Of a DNA stretch of 38,232 nt, positions 9,241 to 16,559 are shown one piece after another (within the stretch, counting starts at the first letter, position 1; each line of letters starts with the position of its first letter). Both the position numbers and the translations under genes were made by a program. The stretch comes from Chloroflexota bacterium (GTDB lineage: Bacteria > Chloroflexota > Dormibacteria > CF-121): assembly GCA_005881215.1 (NCBI GenBank), contig VBDZ01000005.1, forward strand, positions 1-38,232, in the 5' to 3' direction. The notes below the pieces were generated by a model that saw only the letters and a program-made list of their open reading frames with translations, did no database searches and was not told the origin of the DNA.

Positions 9241-9246
9241 ATTTTA
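9241..9246 (-). promoter_or_regulatory. -10 box TAAAAT for the L,D-transpeptidase gene
   Basis: TAAAAT on the minus strand ends three bases before GTG 9237 and twelve before GTG 9228. The spacing favours 9228 as the translated start. Confidence 0.4.
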
Positions 9247-9328
9247 CGGGCATCTTGCACATGGGGTAACGGCCAAACGGCGCAAAAGTTCCGGTGAAGG
9301 GCCGTTCAGGAGGCGGCAAACGCTGTGT

Positions 9329-9334
9329 TAAGAT
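9329..9334 (+). promoter_or_regulatory. -10 box TAAGAT for L25 (leadered mRNA)
   Basis: TAAGAT is followed by GGGCGC, the same twelve bases seen before the nitrobindin gene at 20408. Here transcription would start near 9341, giving a leader of about 29 bases that holds a short GCCC/GGGC hairpin (9342-9354) and the ribosome site at 9357-9362. Confidence 0.55.
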
Positions 9335-9356
9335 GGGCGCCGCCCAATTCGGGCTG

Positions 9357-9362
9357 AAGGAG
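9357..9362 (+). promoter_or_regulatory. Shine-Dalgarno AAGGAG that decides the CTG start of L25
   Basis: AAGGAG is seven bases before CTG 9370. An in-frame TGA at 9355-9357 excludes any earlier start, and the next in-frame GTG (9466) would delete the conserved N-terminus. Confidence 0.75.
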
Positions 9363-9369
9363 AAACGCC

Positions 9370-10047
9370 CTGGCTACCGCCGCCCCCGTAACGTTAAAAC
9401 TCGAGCTTCGCGCCGACCGCGGCCGGCACCTCCAGGCGCTCCGCCGGCAGGGCAGGCTGCCCGGCGTGATCTACGGCCACAACGTCGATGCCGTGACCGT
9501 CATGGTGGACGGGCGCGAGTTCGTCAAAGCCTTCCAGAAGGTGGGGCGCAACCAGCTCGTGGACCTCCAGGTCGCCGATGAGCCGGTCCGCAAGGCGCTG
9601 GTCCGCGAGGTGCAACGGAGCCCGCGCGATGGCGACCTGCTCCACGTCGACTTCTACCAGGTCAACCTCACCGAGAAGATCGAGTCCGAAGTGCCGATCG
9701 AGATCGAGGGCGAGGTCGAGCTGGTCTCCAAGGGTGAAGCCGACCTGCAGCGCGGCCTGCACGTCCTGAAAGTCGAGTGCCTCCCGACCGACCTGCCGCC
9801 GGTGATCACGGTCGACGTTTCCGCTCTCAAGGAAATCGACGACGAGATTCGGGTGAAGGACTTGAAGACACCGGCCGGCTGCGAGATCCTCGACGAGCCC
9901 GATGACCTGATCGTCAAGGTCGCTGCCCACCGCGAAGAGGTGGAGGAGGCGGCACCGGCGCCGGCGACAGTCGAGGTGCCGACGGTTGGCGAGACCGAGG
10001 CGCCCGCCGAGGGTGGCACCGAGGGCGAAGCGCCGCCCGAGAGCTAA
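9370..10047 (+). CDS. rplY: 50S ribosomal protein L25/TL5 (CTC family), CTG start
   Basis: A 225-residue L25 of the long TL5/CTC type, which binds 5S rRNA in the large subunit. The N-terminal beta-barrel begins (M)ATAAPVTLKLELRADRG and contains RRQGRLPGVIYGH. The middle has RDGDLLHVDFYQVN. The C-terminal domain ends in an acidic Glu/Ala/Pro tail from about residue 190. Starting at the first GTG (9466) would remove about 32 conserved residues including LPGVIYG, so CTG 9370 with AAGGAG seven bases upstream is the best start. The usual partner gene pth is not adjacent. It is probably transcribed alone from the 9329 promoter. Confidence 0.93.
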   Translation: MATAAPVTLKLELRADRGRHLQALRRQGRLPGVIYGHNVDAVTVMVDGREFVKAFQKVGRNQLVDLQVADEPVRKALVREVQRSPRDGDLLHVDFYQVNLTEKIESEVPIEIEGEVELVSKGEADLQRGLHVLKVECLPTDLPPVITVDVSALKEIDDEIRVKDLKTPAGCEILDEPDDLIVKVAAHREEVEEAAPAPATVEVPTVGETEAPAEGGTEGEAPPES

Positions 10048-10061
10048 AGCCAGAGCGCCCC

Positions 10062-10067
10062 TACAAT
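10062..10067 (+). promoter_or_regulatory. -10 box TACAAT, leaderless start of the mscS-type gene
   Basis: TACAAT, then seven bases (GGGCGCC), then ATG 10075. The box overlaps the upstream ATG at 10066, which rules that codon out as the start of a transcript from this promoter. Confidence 0.7.
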
Positions 10068-10074
10068 GGGCGCC

Positions 10075-10944
10075 ATGCTGACGGTCGTATTAGGCGTCGT
10101 TCGATTGGCCGCAACCCCGGCGGCTACGCCAGATGTTGATCATCTCCTCGGGCAGAGCTACCTGCCCACTCGCGATGACCTGCTGAAGTTCGCCGTCGCC
10201 GTTCTCATCGTCATCGTCTTCTACCTCGCGGCCCGGCTGACTCGGTCGCTGGCGCGTAAGGAGCTCGTCAGGGTCAAGGCCGATCCGCAGGTCATCCTGC
10301 TCGTCAGCCGCATCACATTCCTCGCCGGCCTCCTCATCGGCTTCATCGCCGGCTTCACCGTGCTCTTCGGTAGTCCGGCGCTGGTGTTCGGCGGCTTCGG
10401 TTTCCTGGCGCTGGCCCTCAGCCTGGCTTTTCAGGACATCCTGAAGAACTTCATCGCCGGCATCTTCATGTTGCTGGAGCGGCCGTTTCGCCTCGGTGAT
10501 GAGATCACCGTGGACAACCACACCGGCATCGTCGAAAACATCGAGATGCGGGCGACAACGCTGCGAACGAGCGACGGCGAGCAGGTGATCACACCCAACT
10601 CGCTCGTCTACACCGGGACGATCATCAACCGCACCAGGTATCCGACGCGGCTGTTTACGCTGACGGCCAAAGTGCCGGCGGGCGCCGCGCTGGATGGCCT
10701 GGCCGAACGACTGGAGGAGCAGCTCAAAAGCCGACCCGATATCGTCAAAGACCCGCCGCCACATGTCAGCCTGCAACCGAGTCTCGATGGTGGGCTAACG
10801 CTTGAAGTCCGTTACTGGCTCGACTACCGCCGCAACGACCCGCTGGTGGTCCAGGCGTCCGTTGGGCGCCAGATCTATCAGGCGATCCAGTCGCCGACCG
10901 AGCCAACGTCGACAGGTCCCCCGAGGAAGGCGGCCGGGACCTAG
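10075..10944 (+). CDS. mscS: MscS-family small-conductance mechanosensitive channel
   Basis: A 289-residue channel protein that would release solutes under hypo-osmotic stress. Three transmembrane segments are visible (about 30-50, 70-95 and 100-125), the last a Gly/Ala-rich pore helix running into FQDILKNFIAGIFML. The beta domain follows with RPFRLGDEI, TGIVENIEMRATTLRTSDG and VITPNS, all MscS signatures, then a short alpha/beta C-terminal domain ending in a Pro/Thr-rich tail. ATG 10075 is preferred over 10066 because of the -10 box. The MFS gene begins twelve bases downstream on the same strand and may be co-transcribed. Confidence 0.92.
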   Translation: MLTVVLGVVRLAATPAATPDVDHLLGQSYLPTRDDLLKFAVAVLIVIVFYLAARLTRSLARKELVRVKADPQVILLVSRITFLAGLLIGFIAGFTVLFGSPALVFGGFGFLALALSLAFQDILKNFIAGIFMLLERPFRLGDEITVDNHTGIVENIEMRATTLRTSDGEQVITPNSLVYTGTIINRTRYPTRLFTLTAKVPAGAALDGLAERLEEQLKSRPDIVKDPPPHVSLQPSLDGGLTLEVRYWLDYRRNDPLVVQASVGRQIYQAIQSPTEPTSTGPPRKAAGT

Positions 10945-10956
10945 ACGGCTCGGCTG

Positions 10957-12258
10957 ATGCGAGCCCGAGCACCCTTCCGCCGAGCGCTGTCTGGCTTTGC
11001 ATCGCTCAGTCCCGCTGCTCGACAGTTCCTCGCCTTCTCCCTGCTGATCTCGATCGCCTCCGGCATCTTCAACCTCGTTTTCAACCTCTACATGAGCGCC
11101 CTCGGTTTTTCCAATGCGGTCATCGGCATCTTCAATTCGCTCCCCGCACTCGCGTTGCTTGGCGTCGGCCTACCCTTTGCGGCCCTGGCGGACCGGATCG
11201 GCTATCGCGTGTTCCTGATCGGCAGCGGGGCGCTGGCGGTGGTGGCCTCGCTGATCCTGGCCCTTGCGGGCGTGCGCCTCCTCGCCGTGCTGGCAGCCGG
11301 CAGCTTCGCCCTGGCACTGACCATCCTGGAGGTACTCGGGGCACCGGTGCTGGCCCAGGTCACCCGGGAGGCGGAGCGGGTCGCCCTCTTTGCGGTCAAC
11401 CAGTCGCTGGCGTGGATCGCCACGCTGCTTGGCGATCTGCTGGGTGGAGCGATTCCCGAAGCCGCGGCGCGAGTGGCGCACTCGTCCAGTGCTTCGGCTG
11501 GCTCGATTCGATCGGCCTTCGTGGCGATGACGCTGCTGACGGTCGCCAGCATGCCGTTTCTGGTGCGCCTGGCCGGCGCGGCCGGGCTGAAGCCCACCAG
11601 AGTGTTTCCGGTTCGCGATCTGTTGAGAGTGGACACGGTCCGCTTCGCGCGCTTCCTGCTGCCTGGCCTGATCCTCGGGATCGGCGCGGGCATGTACCTG
11701 AACTTCATCCAGCTCTATCTGTTACAGCGTTTTGGCCTGACTCCCGGACCCATTGGCGCCATTTTCGCCGTCGGGGCGGCGGCGACCGCGTTGACCACGC
11801 TGGGGGCGCCCAGAATCTCGCGTCGGCTCGGCGTGGCCCGCACCATCGGCCTGCTTCAAGTCGCGGGCTCGCCGCTGGTTCTCGCCCTCGCGTTCCTGAC
11901 GGTTCTGCCGATTGCGGTGCTGATCCTCTACGTGCGGCAGATCGCGCTCAACCTCCAGGCGCCGCTTGGCCAGGTCTTCGGCATGGAATATGTGGAGCCC
12001 GGTCAGCGGGCGCGACTGGCGACCGCGCAGACGGTGGTTGTGGGCATCGGGCTGGGTGGGATCGGCCCCCTGGTCAGCGGCTTTCTCCAGGTGCGCGGTG
12101 GCTACCAGCTGGCCTTCTCGGTGAGTGCCGTCTTCTACCTGCTTGCCGGCCTGACGTTTCTCTTGCTCTTCGGCCGGGTGCGCCTTTCCTCCGAGAGCGG
12201 CCCGCCGGCCGGCATCCCCGGCAGCGCCTCGAGGGATTCGATCGGCGAGTCCCTATAG
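10957..12258 (+). CDS. major facilitator superfamily transporter
   Basis: A 433-residue polytopic protein with about twelve hydrophobic helices in two halves joined by a cytoplasmic stretch near residues 205-220. It belongs to the major facilitator superfamily; the loop ALADRIGYRVFLIGSG after the second helix is the motif A equivalent (G-x-x-x-D-R-x-G-x-R). The substrate cannot be read; the form is typical of efflux-type members. ATG 10957 has no ribosome site and no clear TANNNT box, so translation probably depends on read-through from the channel gene twelve bases upstream. Confidence 0.85.
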   Translation: MRARAPFRRALSGFASLSPAARQFLAFSLLISIASGIFNLVFNLYMSALGFSNAVIGIFNSLPALALLGVGLPFAALADRIGYRVFLIGSGALAVVASLILALAGVRLLAVLAAGSFALALTILEVLGAPVLAQVTREAERVALFAVNQSLAWIATLLGDLLGGAIPEAAARVAHSSSASAGSIRSAFVAMTLLTVASMPFLVRLAGAAGLKPTRVFPVRDLLRVDTVRFARFLLPGLILGIGAGMYLNFIQLYLLQRFGLTPGPIGAIFAVGAAATALTTLGAPRISRRLGVARTIGLLQVAGSPLVLALAFLTVLPIAVLILYVRQIALNLQAPLGQVFGMEYVEPGQRARLATAQTVVVGIGLGGIGPLVSGFLQVRGGYQLAFSVSAVFYLLAGLTFLLLFGRVRLSSESGPPAGIPGSASRDSIGESL

Positions 12259-12259
12259 T
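12254..12259 (+). promoter_or_regulatory. -10 box TATAGT, leaderless start of rarA
   Basis: TATAGT, six bases, then ATG 12266. It overlaps the stop codon of the MFS gene, giving rarA its own promoter. Confidence 0.65.
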
Positions 12260-12265
12260 CAGGTG

Positions 12266-13615
12266 ATGGCGCAGGAGACGCTGTTTCCAGCTCCGGAAGA
12301 GGCGGCCGCCGCGAGGGACCAGCCGCTGGCGGCGCGGATGCGTCCGCGCAGTTTGGATGAGTTCGTCGGTCAGGAGCATCTGGTTGGACCCGAGCACGAG
12401 CTGCGTCGCGCCATCGAGGAAGATCGCGTCGGGTCGATGATCCTCTGGGGTCCGCCCGGCAGCGGCAAAACGACGCTGGCCCGGCTGATTGCCCGCGTCA
12501 CCTCGTCGCACTTTGTCCCGCTGAGCGCGGTCAGCGCCGGAGTGGCGGACCTGCGGCGAAACATCGAGGAGGCGCGACTGCGTCGAGCACAGTCGGGGAA
12601 GCGAACCATTCTGTTCATCGACGAGATCCATCGCTTCAACAAGGGTCAGCAGGATGCCGTGCTGCCCTTCGTGGAGGAAGGGGTCATCACCCTGATCGGC
12701 GCGACTACCGAAAACCCATCGTTCGAAGTGAACGCCGCGCTGCTGTCGCGGACCCGGGTGTTCGTCCTTGGCGCCCTGGACGACGTGCAGGTCGGCGAGA
12801 TCATCGATCGGGCCGCCACCAATCCAGAACGCGGGCTCGGGGCGCGGCATGTCGATCTGGACGCGGAAGCGAGGAAAGCGCTGATCCGCCTGGCCAACGG
12901 CGATGCCCGGGTGGCGCTGAATGGCCTGGAGGCAGCCGCCGCGCTGGCCAAGCCGAGGCAAGGGCGGCGACCGGTCACGGCCGCACTGGTGGAAGAGGCC
13001 GTGCAGCGGCGCAATCTCCTCTACGACCGCGCCGGCGAGGAGCACTACAACATCATTTCGGCGCTACACAAGAGTCTGCGCGACAGCGACCCCGACGCCT
13101 CGCTCTACTGGCTGGGCCGGATGCTGGAGGCTGGCGAAGACCCGCTCTACGTCGCGCGGCGGCTGATTCGCTTCGCCTCGGAGGACATCGGGCTGGCCGA
13201 CCCGCAGGCGCTCACCCAGGCAGTTGCCGCCCAGCAGGCTGCCCATTTCATCGGTATGCCCGAGGCCAACCTGGCGCTGGCGCAGGCGGTGGTGTACCTC
13301 GCCACCGCGCCCAAGAGCAATGCGCTGTACGCCGCCTACACCAACGTGCAGGAGGACGTCGAACGGACGCGAGCCGACCCGGTGCCGCTCCATCTTCGCA
13401 ACGCCCCGACTCCCCTGATGCGCAAGCTTGGCTACGGCAAGGGCTACCGGTATGCGCACGACTACGAGGAGGCACAGGTGGAGCAGCAGCACCTGCCCGA
13501 CGCCATCAAGGACCGGACCTATTACCATCCGTCGGACCGGGGCTACGAGAAGATGGTCAAGGAGCGGCTCGACGCCTTCGAGGCGGCCCGCCGCGGGCGC
13601 CCGAAGACCGGCTAA
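12266..13615 (+). CDS. rarA: replication-associated recombination protein A (RarA/MgsA)
   Basis: A 449-residue AAA+ ATPase of the RarA/Mgs1/WRNIP1 family, a clamp-loader relative that acts at stalled replication forks. Walker A is GPPGSGKT at 62-69. Walker B is ILFIDEIHRFNKGQQD, with sensor GATTENPSFEVN and arginine finger ALLSRTRVF. The C-terminal half carries the tetramerisation region (YNIISALHKSLRDSDPDASLYWL) typical of the family. ATG 12266 is chosen over GTG 12263 because the -10 box leaves six bases before it. The last four bases overlap the stop of the convergent SRPBCC gene. Confidence 0.96.
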   Translation: MAQETLFPAPEEAAAARDQPLAARMRPRSLDEFVGQEHLVGPEHELRRAIEEDRVGSMILWGPPGSGKTTLARLIARVTSSHFVPLSAVSAGVADLRRNIEEARLRRAQSGKRTILFIDEIHRFNKGQQDAVLPFVEEGVITLIGATTENPSFEVNAALLSRTRVFVLGALDDVQVGEIIDRAATNPERGLGARHVDLDAEARKALIRLANGDARVALNGLEAAAALAKPRQGRRPVTAALVEEAVQRRNLLYDRAGEEHYNIISALHKSLRDSDPDASLYWLGRMLEAGEDPLYVARRLIRFASEDIGLADPQALTQAVAAQQAAHFIGMPEANLALAQAVVYLATAPKSNALYAAYTNVQEDVERTRADPVPLHLRNAPTPLMRKLGYGKGYRYAHDYEEAQVEQQHLPDAIKDRTYYHPSDRGYEKMVKERLDAFEAARRGRPKTG

Positions 13616-14076
13616 GTCGTCAGCGCCTCCACGTGGGGGCGTAGCGCCGCATAGCCATTCGCCATCACCCGCTCGTGGTTCCGCGCCAGCGCGCCTTTCG
13701 CCAGGGGTGCCACCAGGTTGAGGATCGGGTTGGTGGTGGCGACGTCCCAGTAATAGACGGCGGAGGTCACTGCTTCAACTTCCGTGAATGCCCACTTACC
13801 CGTACCGACGAGATCTCCGGTCGACCGTAGCAGAATGTGCCGGTATTCCTCGGCTTCGACCACCTCGAGGGCGTACCTGAGGCTGTACGGAAGGGAGCCG
13901 CGCACCTCGCATTCGATGACGGAGCCGATCGATCGTCCGTCCCCTCGGGTGATCGTCACCCGGCGGAAATTCTTCCACCAGTCAGGGTAGCGCTGAATGT
14001 TCAGGACGACGTCCCAAACGCGTTGAACCGGCGACCTGAAGCGCCAATCCGTGACGAAGTGGTAGGTCTCGGGCAC
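13612..14076 (-). CDS. SRPBCC (START-like) superfamily protein, polyketide cyclase/dehydrase type
   Basis: A 154-residue protein with the helix-grip outline of SRPBCC proteins: YHFVTDWRFRSPVQRVWDVV, then YPDWWKNFRRV, beta strands (GSVIECEVRGSLPYSLRY) and a long C-terminal helix (KGALARNHERVMANGYAAL). The family binds hydrophobic ligands; no catalytic residue or ligand can be named. It reads convergently into rarA, with stops overlapping by four bases. GTG 14076 is preceded by TAGAAT at seven bases, implying a leaderless mRNA. Confidence 0.8.
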   Translation of the reverse strand: MPETYHFVTDWRFRSPVQRVWDVVLNIQRYPDWWKNFRRVTITRGDGRSIGSVIECEVRGSLPYSLRYALEVVEAEEYRHILLRSTGDLVGTGKWAFTEVEAVTSAVYYWDVATTNPILNLVAPLAKGALARNHERVMANGYAALRPHVEALTT

Positions 14077-14083
14077 GTGGCCG

Positions 14084-14089
14084 ATTCTA
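14084..14089 (-). promoter_or_regulatory. -10 box TAGAAT, leaderless start of the SRPBCC gene
   Basis: Minus-strand TAGAAT, seven bases, then GTG 14076. No Shine-Dalgarno. Confidence 0.7.
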
Positions 14090-14109
14090 TGCCGTCGAAA
14101 ATCGAGCCG

Positions 14110-14140
14110 GGGTAGCCCCGCCCGGCTGGCGAGGCTACCC
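14110..14140 (-). terminator. intrinsic terminator after the compatible-solute transporter operon
   Basis: GGGTAGCC (14110-14117) and GGCTACCC (14133-14140) are perfect 8-base arms. Inside them CGCC/GGCG adds four more pairs around a five-base loop, separated by one mismatch. Reading on the minus strand, the hairpin starts 18 bases after the binding-protein stop and is followed within about ten bases by TTTT. It separates that operon from the SRPBCC promoter. Confidence 0.65.
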
Positions 14141-14158
14141 GACTCCGAGGCTCAGCGG

Positions 14159-15073
14159 CTAAAAGCCGTGATCCTTTACCCAGGTAGCGGCAAGATCGGT
14201 GGGATCCTGCTTGTCGACGTCGGCGCTCTTGTTGAGCGCGGTCAGGTCTTTGGTGTTGAGCTTCGCGTCGATGCTGTTCAACAGCGACGTCACCTCGGTG
14301 TTGGCAACGCTACTCCGGATCAGGGGCACGATGTTGTCCGCCTGCTGCAGATGCTTATCGTCATCGAGCACGACCAGGTCGTTGGCCGAGATGCCACCGT
14401 CGCTGGAGAACACCAGGCCAATGTTGATGGCGCCGCTCTTAAATGCCGCGTAGGTCAACGGGCCGCCGGCGTCGAGCGACTTGAATGCCTTGAAGTGCAG
14501 CCCGTAGGTTTGCGCAAGGCCGGGCTGGCAGAACGGCCGCGTCGGACATTCCGGCGGTCCGCCCAGCGTCCAATTGCTTGCCACCGACGACACGTCGGAG
14601 AGCTTGGTCAGATGGTTTTGGTCGGCCTCGGCCTTCGTGACCGCAAAGGCATTCTGGTCGACTGCCGGCGAGGGGTCCAGCGCCTTGATGCCCTTGGAGT
14701 TGAGATGGGCGTTCAGCTTCTGAACATTGGCTTGGCCATCAGTGCCGGCATCCGGCGTGACGCCTTGTTTTCCTTCGACGAATGTCAGGTCGGTCGCCGC
14801 GTAGCCGGCGTAGAGGTCGATCTGGCCGCTTTCCAAGGCGGGCTCGACGATCTCGCGGTTACCGAGCTTGTCCTTGTAGTTGATGGTGTAGCCCTTGTTT
14901 TTGAGAGCGTCGCCGTAGATGTGGGCCAGGATAATGCTCTCCGAGAAGTTGAACGACGCGATCGTGATGGTCGCCTTCGTGCTGGCCGGTCCACCTGTGG
15001 ATCCGCACGCGGTCGTGATCAGCGCCAGGGCGACCATGCTGGCCCCCAGGACGTAGATTCGCTTCAAACGCAT
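14159..15073 (-). CDS. glycine betaine/choline-type ABC transporter substrate-binding lipoprotein
   Basis: A 304-residue OsmX/OpuCC-type binding protein. The signal is a lipoprotein peptide with lipobox ITTAC, Cys23, followed by GSTGG, so it is tethered outside the membrane. The mature part is a two-lobe type II binding protein (ITIASFNFSESIILAHIYGDAL, YAGYAATDLTF). It captures quaternary amines or a related osmolyte for the two permeases encoded upstream. Start ATG 15073 has AGGGAGG ten bases ahead (15084-15090). It is the last gene of the unit, 34 bases after the permease stop, and is followed by a hairpin terminator. The ligand is inferred from family. Confidence 0.9.
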   Translation of the reverse strand: MRLKRIYVLGASMVALALITTACGSTGGPASTKATITIASFNFSESIILAHIYGDALKNKGYTINYKDKLGNREIVEPALESGQIDLYAGYAATDLTFVEGKQGVTPDAGTDGQANVQKLNAHLNSKGIKALDPSPAVDQNAFAVTKAEADQNHLTKLSDVSSVASNWTLGGPPECPTRPFCQPGLAQTYGLHFKAFKSLDAGGPLTYAAFKSGAINIGLVFSSDGGISANDLVVLDDDKHLQQADNIVPLIRSSVANTEVTSLLNSIDAKLNTKDLTALNKSADVDKQDPTDLAATWVKDHGF

Positions 15074-15083
15074 TTGCCTCGCA

Positions 15084-15090
15084 CCTCCCT
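15084..15090 (-). promoter_or_regulatory. Shine-Dalgarno AGGGAGG of the substrate-binding protein
   Basis: The minus-strand AGGGAGG lies ten bases before ATG 15073. An internal operon gene here uses a ribosome site, unlike the leaderless first gene of the unit. Confidence 0.55.
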
Positions 15091-15107
15091 AGGTAATTAG
15101 TCGAAAA

Positions 15108-15824
15108 TTACGCCGCCGCCAGGTTCGTAGCAGTTTTTGAATCTGGATCACGGATGATTTTGGATGTCCGCAGGCCCGCAGGGGTGGCCAGCCGCTGCAA
15201 GCCGGCCAGGGAAAACTCCACGATCAGCGAGAGCAAGCCTACGAGGATGGCGCCCGCATACAGCATCGGATAGTTCTGCTGGCCGAGGCCATCGACGATG
15301 AAACGGCCGAGTCCGCCCCAGGCCACCAACGCCGCAAGCGTCGCGGTGGCGACGATGTTGACGGCCGACGTACGGAGACCCGCCATGATGAACGGCAGAG
15401 CAATCGGCAGCTCCACACGCCAGAGAACCATGCGGCCGCGCATGCCCATCCCGCGTGCGGCCTCCCGGACGTCGGCATCCACCTCGCGCATGCCGATATA
15501 GCTGTTGGTGACGATGGGTGGAATCCCCAGTGCTACCAGGGCAACGAATGCGGGCACGGCTCCAATGCCGACCAGCTCAACGGCGATCACGAGCAAGGCA
15601 AACGATGGGATGGCCCGGCCGACGTTCGAAATGTTGATGGCCAGGTTGCCCCCGCGGCCGAAGTGGCCCAGGACGACCCCAATCGGTAGCGCGATCGCGG
15701 CTGCCACCAACAGCGAGGCGCCCGACATTGCGACATGCTCGGTCAGCCGGTGGGGGATCCCGCCGTCGCCCTGCCAGTGGGCCCCGTCGAGGAACCAGCG
15801 GGCAACCTGGCCGATGAAGTTCAT
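15108..15824 (-). CDS. ABC transporter permease, osmoprotectant (OpuC/ProW) type
   Basis: A 238-residue inner-membrane permease with five or six helices. The BPD_transp_1 coupling loop is visible as EAARGMGMRGRMVLWRVELP followed by ALPFIMAGLR. Family members bring in glycine betaine, choline or carnitine under osmotic stress. Its ATG overlaps the stop of the upstream permease (four bases, 15821-15824), so the two subunits are made together, probably as a heterodimer served by the divergent ATPase. The C-terminal tail after the last helix is polar (RTSKIIRDPDSKTATNLAAA). Confidence 0.92.
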   Translation of the reverse strand: MNFIGQVARWFLDGAHWQGDGGIPHRLTEHVAMSGASLLVAAAIALPIGVVLGHFGRGGNLAINISNVGRAIPSFALLVIAVELVGIGAVPAFVALVALGIPPIVTNSYIGMREVDADVREAARGMGMRGRMVLWRVELPIALPFIMAGLRTSAVNIVATATLAALVAWGGLGRFIVDGLGQQNYPMLYAGAILVGLLSLIVEFSLAGLQRLATPAGLRTSKIIRDPDSKTATNLAAA

Positions 15825-16504
15825 GCGACGGCTCGACTCCTCGCCCAGGGGGTAACGACCCGCTGGACACCGGCGAGGCTCACGTCGGCGACGATCGCCA
15901 GCGCGACCGAGAGCAGCGTGCCAATCACCAGCGGCGTCTTGAAATCGCGGATCAGGCCGTCGAGGATCAAGCTGCCCAGCCCACCCTCGCCAATCAGCGC
16001 TGTCACCGTCACCAGTCCGATGGTGGTCACGGTCGCGATCCGGATCCCGGCGATGATGGCCGGGACGGCAAGCGGAAAGTCCACCTGTACGAGTTGCTTA
16101 AGCGGCCGGTACCCCATCCCGACCGCCGCCTCGCGCACGTCCCCGGGAACGGAATCCAGGCCGATCACGATATTGCGAATCAAGATCAGCAGCGTGTAGC
16201 TCACCAGACCGATCTCGGCGGTGAGAATCGTGAGCCCGGTAAAGGGAATCAAGAACGAGAACAGCGCGAGGGAGGGAATCGTGTAGAGGATGCCCGTCAG
16301 CGAGAAGATGGGTCCTCGGAGCAGCCGCTCGCGCCACGCCAGCAACCCGAGTGGGACGGCGATCAGGACGCCGAGGCCGACAGCGATGATGGTCAGCTCG
16401 ATGTGCTGGCTGAGTGCGGCCCCGATGACGTCCAGATGGCGAGATACCCAGTCCCACCGGATCCAGGGGTCATCGGCGGCTCCCACAAACCCGGTGGCGA
16501 GCAT
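15821..16504 (-). CDS. ABC transporter permease, osmoprotectant type (first gene of unit)
   Basis: A 227-residue permease counted from ATG 16504, with about five helices and the coupling motif EAAVGMGYRPLKQLVQVDFP followed by AVPAIIAGIR. It is the partner of the 15108-15824 permease. The open frame runs on to 16585, but that would cross the divergent promoters and the start of the ATPase gene. ATG 16504 has TAGCAT seven bases upstream and is therefore preferred, giving a leaderless message. Asp/Trp-rich residues 11-22 (ADDPWIRWDWVS) precede the first helix. Confidence 0.9.
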   Translation of the reverse strand: MLATGFVGAADDPWIRWDWVSRHLDVIGAALSQHIELTIIAVGLGVLIAVPLGLLAWRERLLRGPIFSLTGILYTIPSLALFSFLIPFTGLTILTAEIGLVSYTLLILIRNIVIGLDSVPGDVREAAVGMGYRPLKQLVQVDFPLAVPAIIAGIRIATVTTIGLVTVTALIGEGGLGSLILDGLIRDFKTPLVIGTLLSVALAIVADVSLAGVQRVVTPWARSRAVA

Positions 16505-16511
16505 GGGCACG

Positions 16512-16517
16512 ATGCTA
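16512..16517 (-). promoter_or_regulatory. -10 box TAGCAT, leaderless start of the permease/binding-protein unit
   Basis: Minus-strand TAGCAT, seven bases, then ATG 16504. The opposing promoter of the ATPase gene lies about 26 bases away. Confidence 0.65.
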
Positions 16518-16542
16518 TCAGCCGCCTCGACGGCCCGCAATT

Positions 16543-16553
16543 TACAGTAGAAC
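16543..16553 (+). promoter_or_regulatory. -10 region TACAGT/TAGAAC upstream of the ATPase gene
   Basis: TACAGT (16543-16548) ends eleven bases before ATG 16560. The overlapping TAGAAC ends six bases before it but lacks the final T. Either gives a leader of at most about five bases. Confidence 0.45.
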
Positions 16554-16559
16554 TTTCTA

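Noticed and set aside
10066-10068. ATG 10066 as the mscS start
   Set aside because: Its first two bases are part of the TACAAT -10 box, and ATG 10075 is at the leaderless distance.
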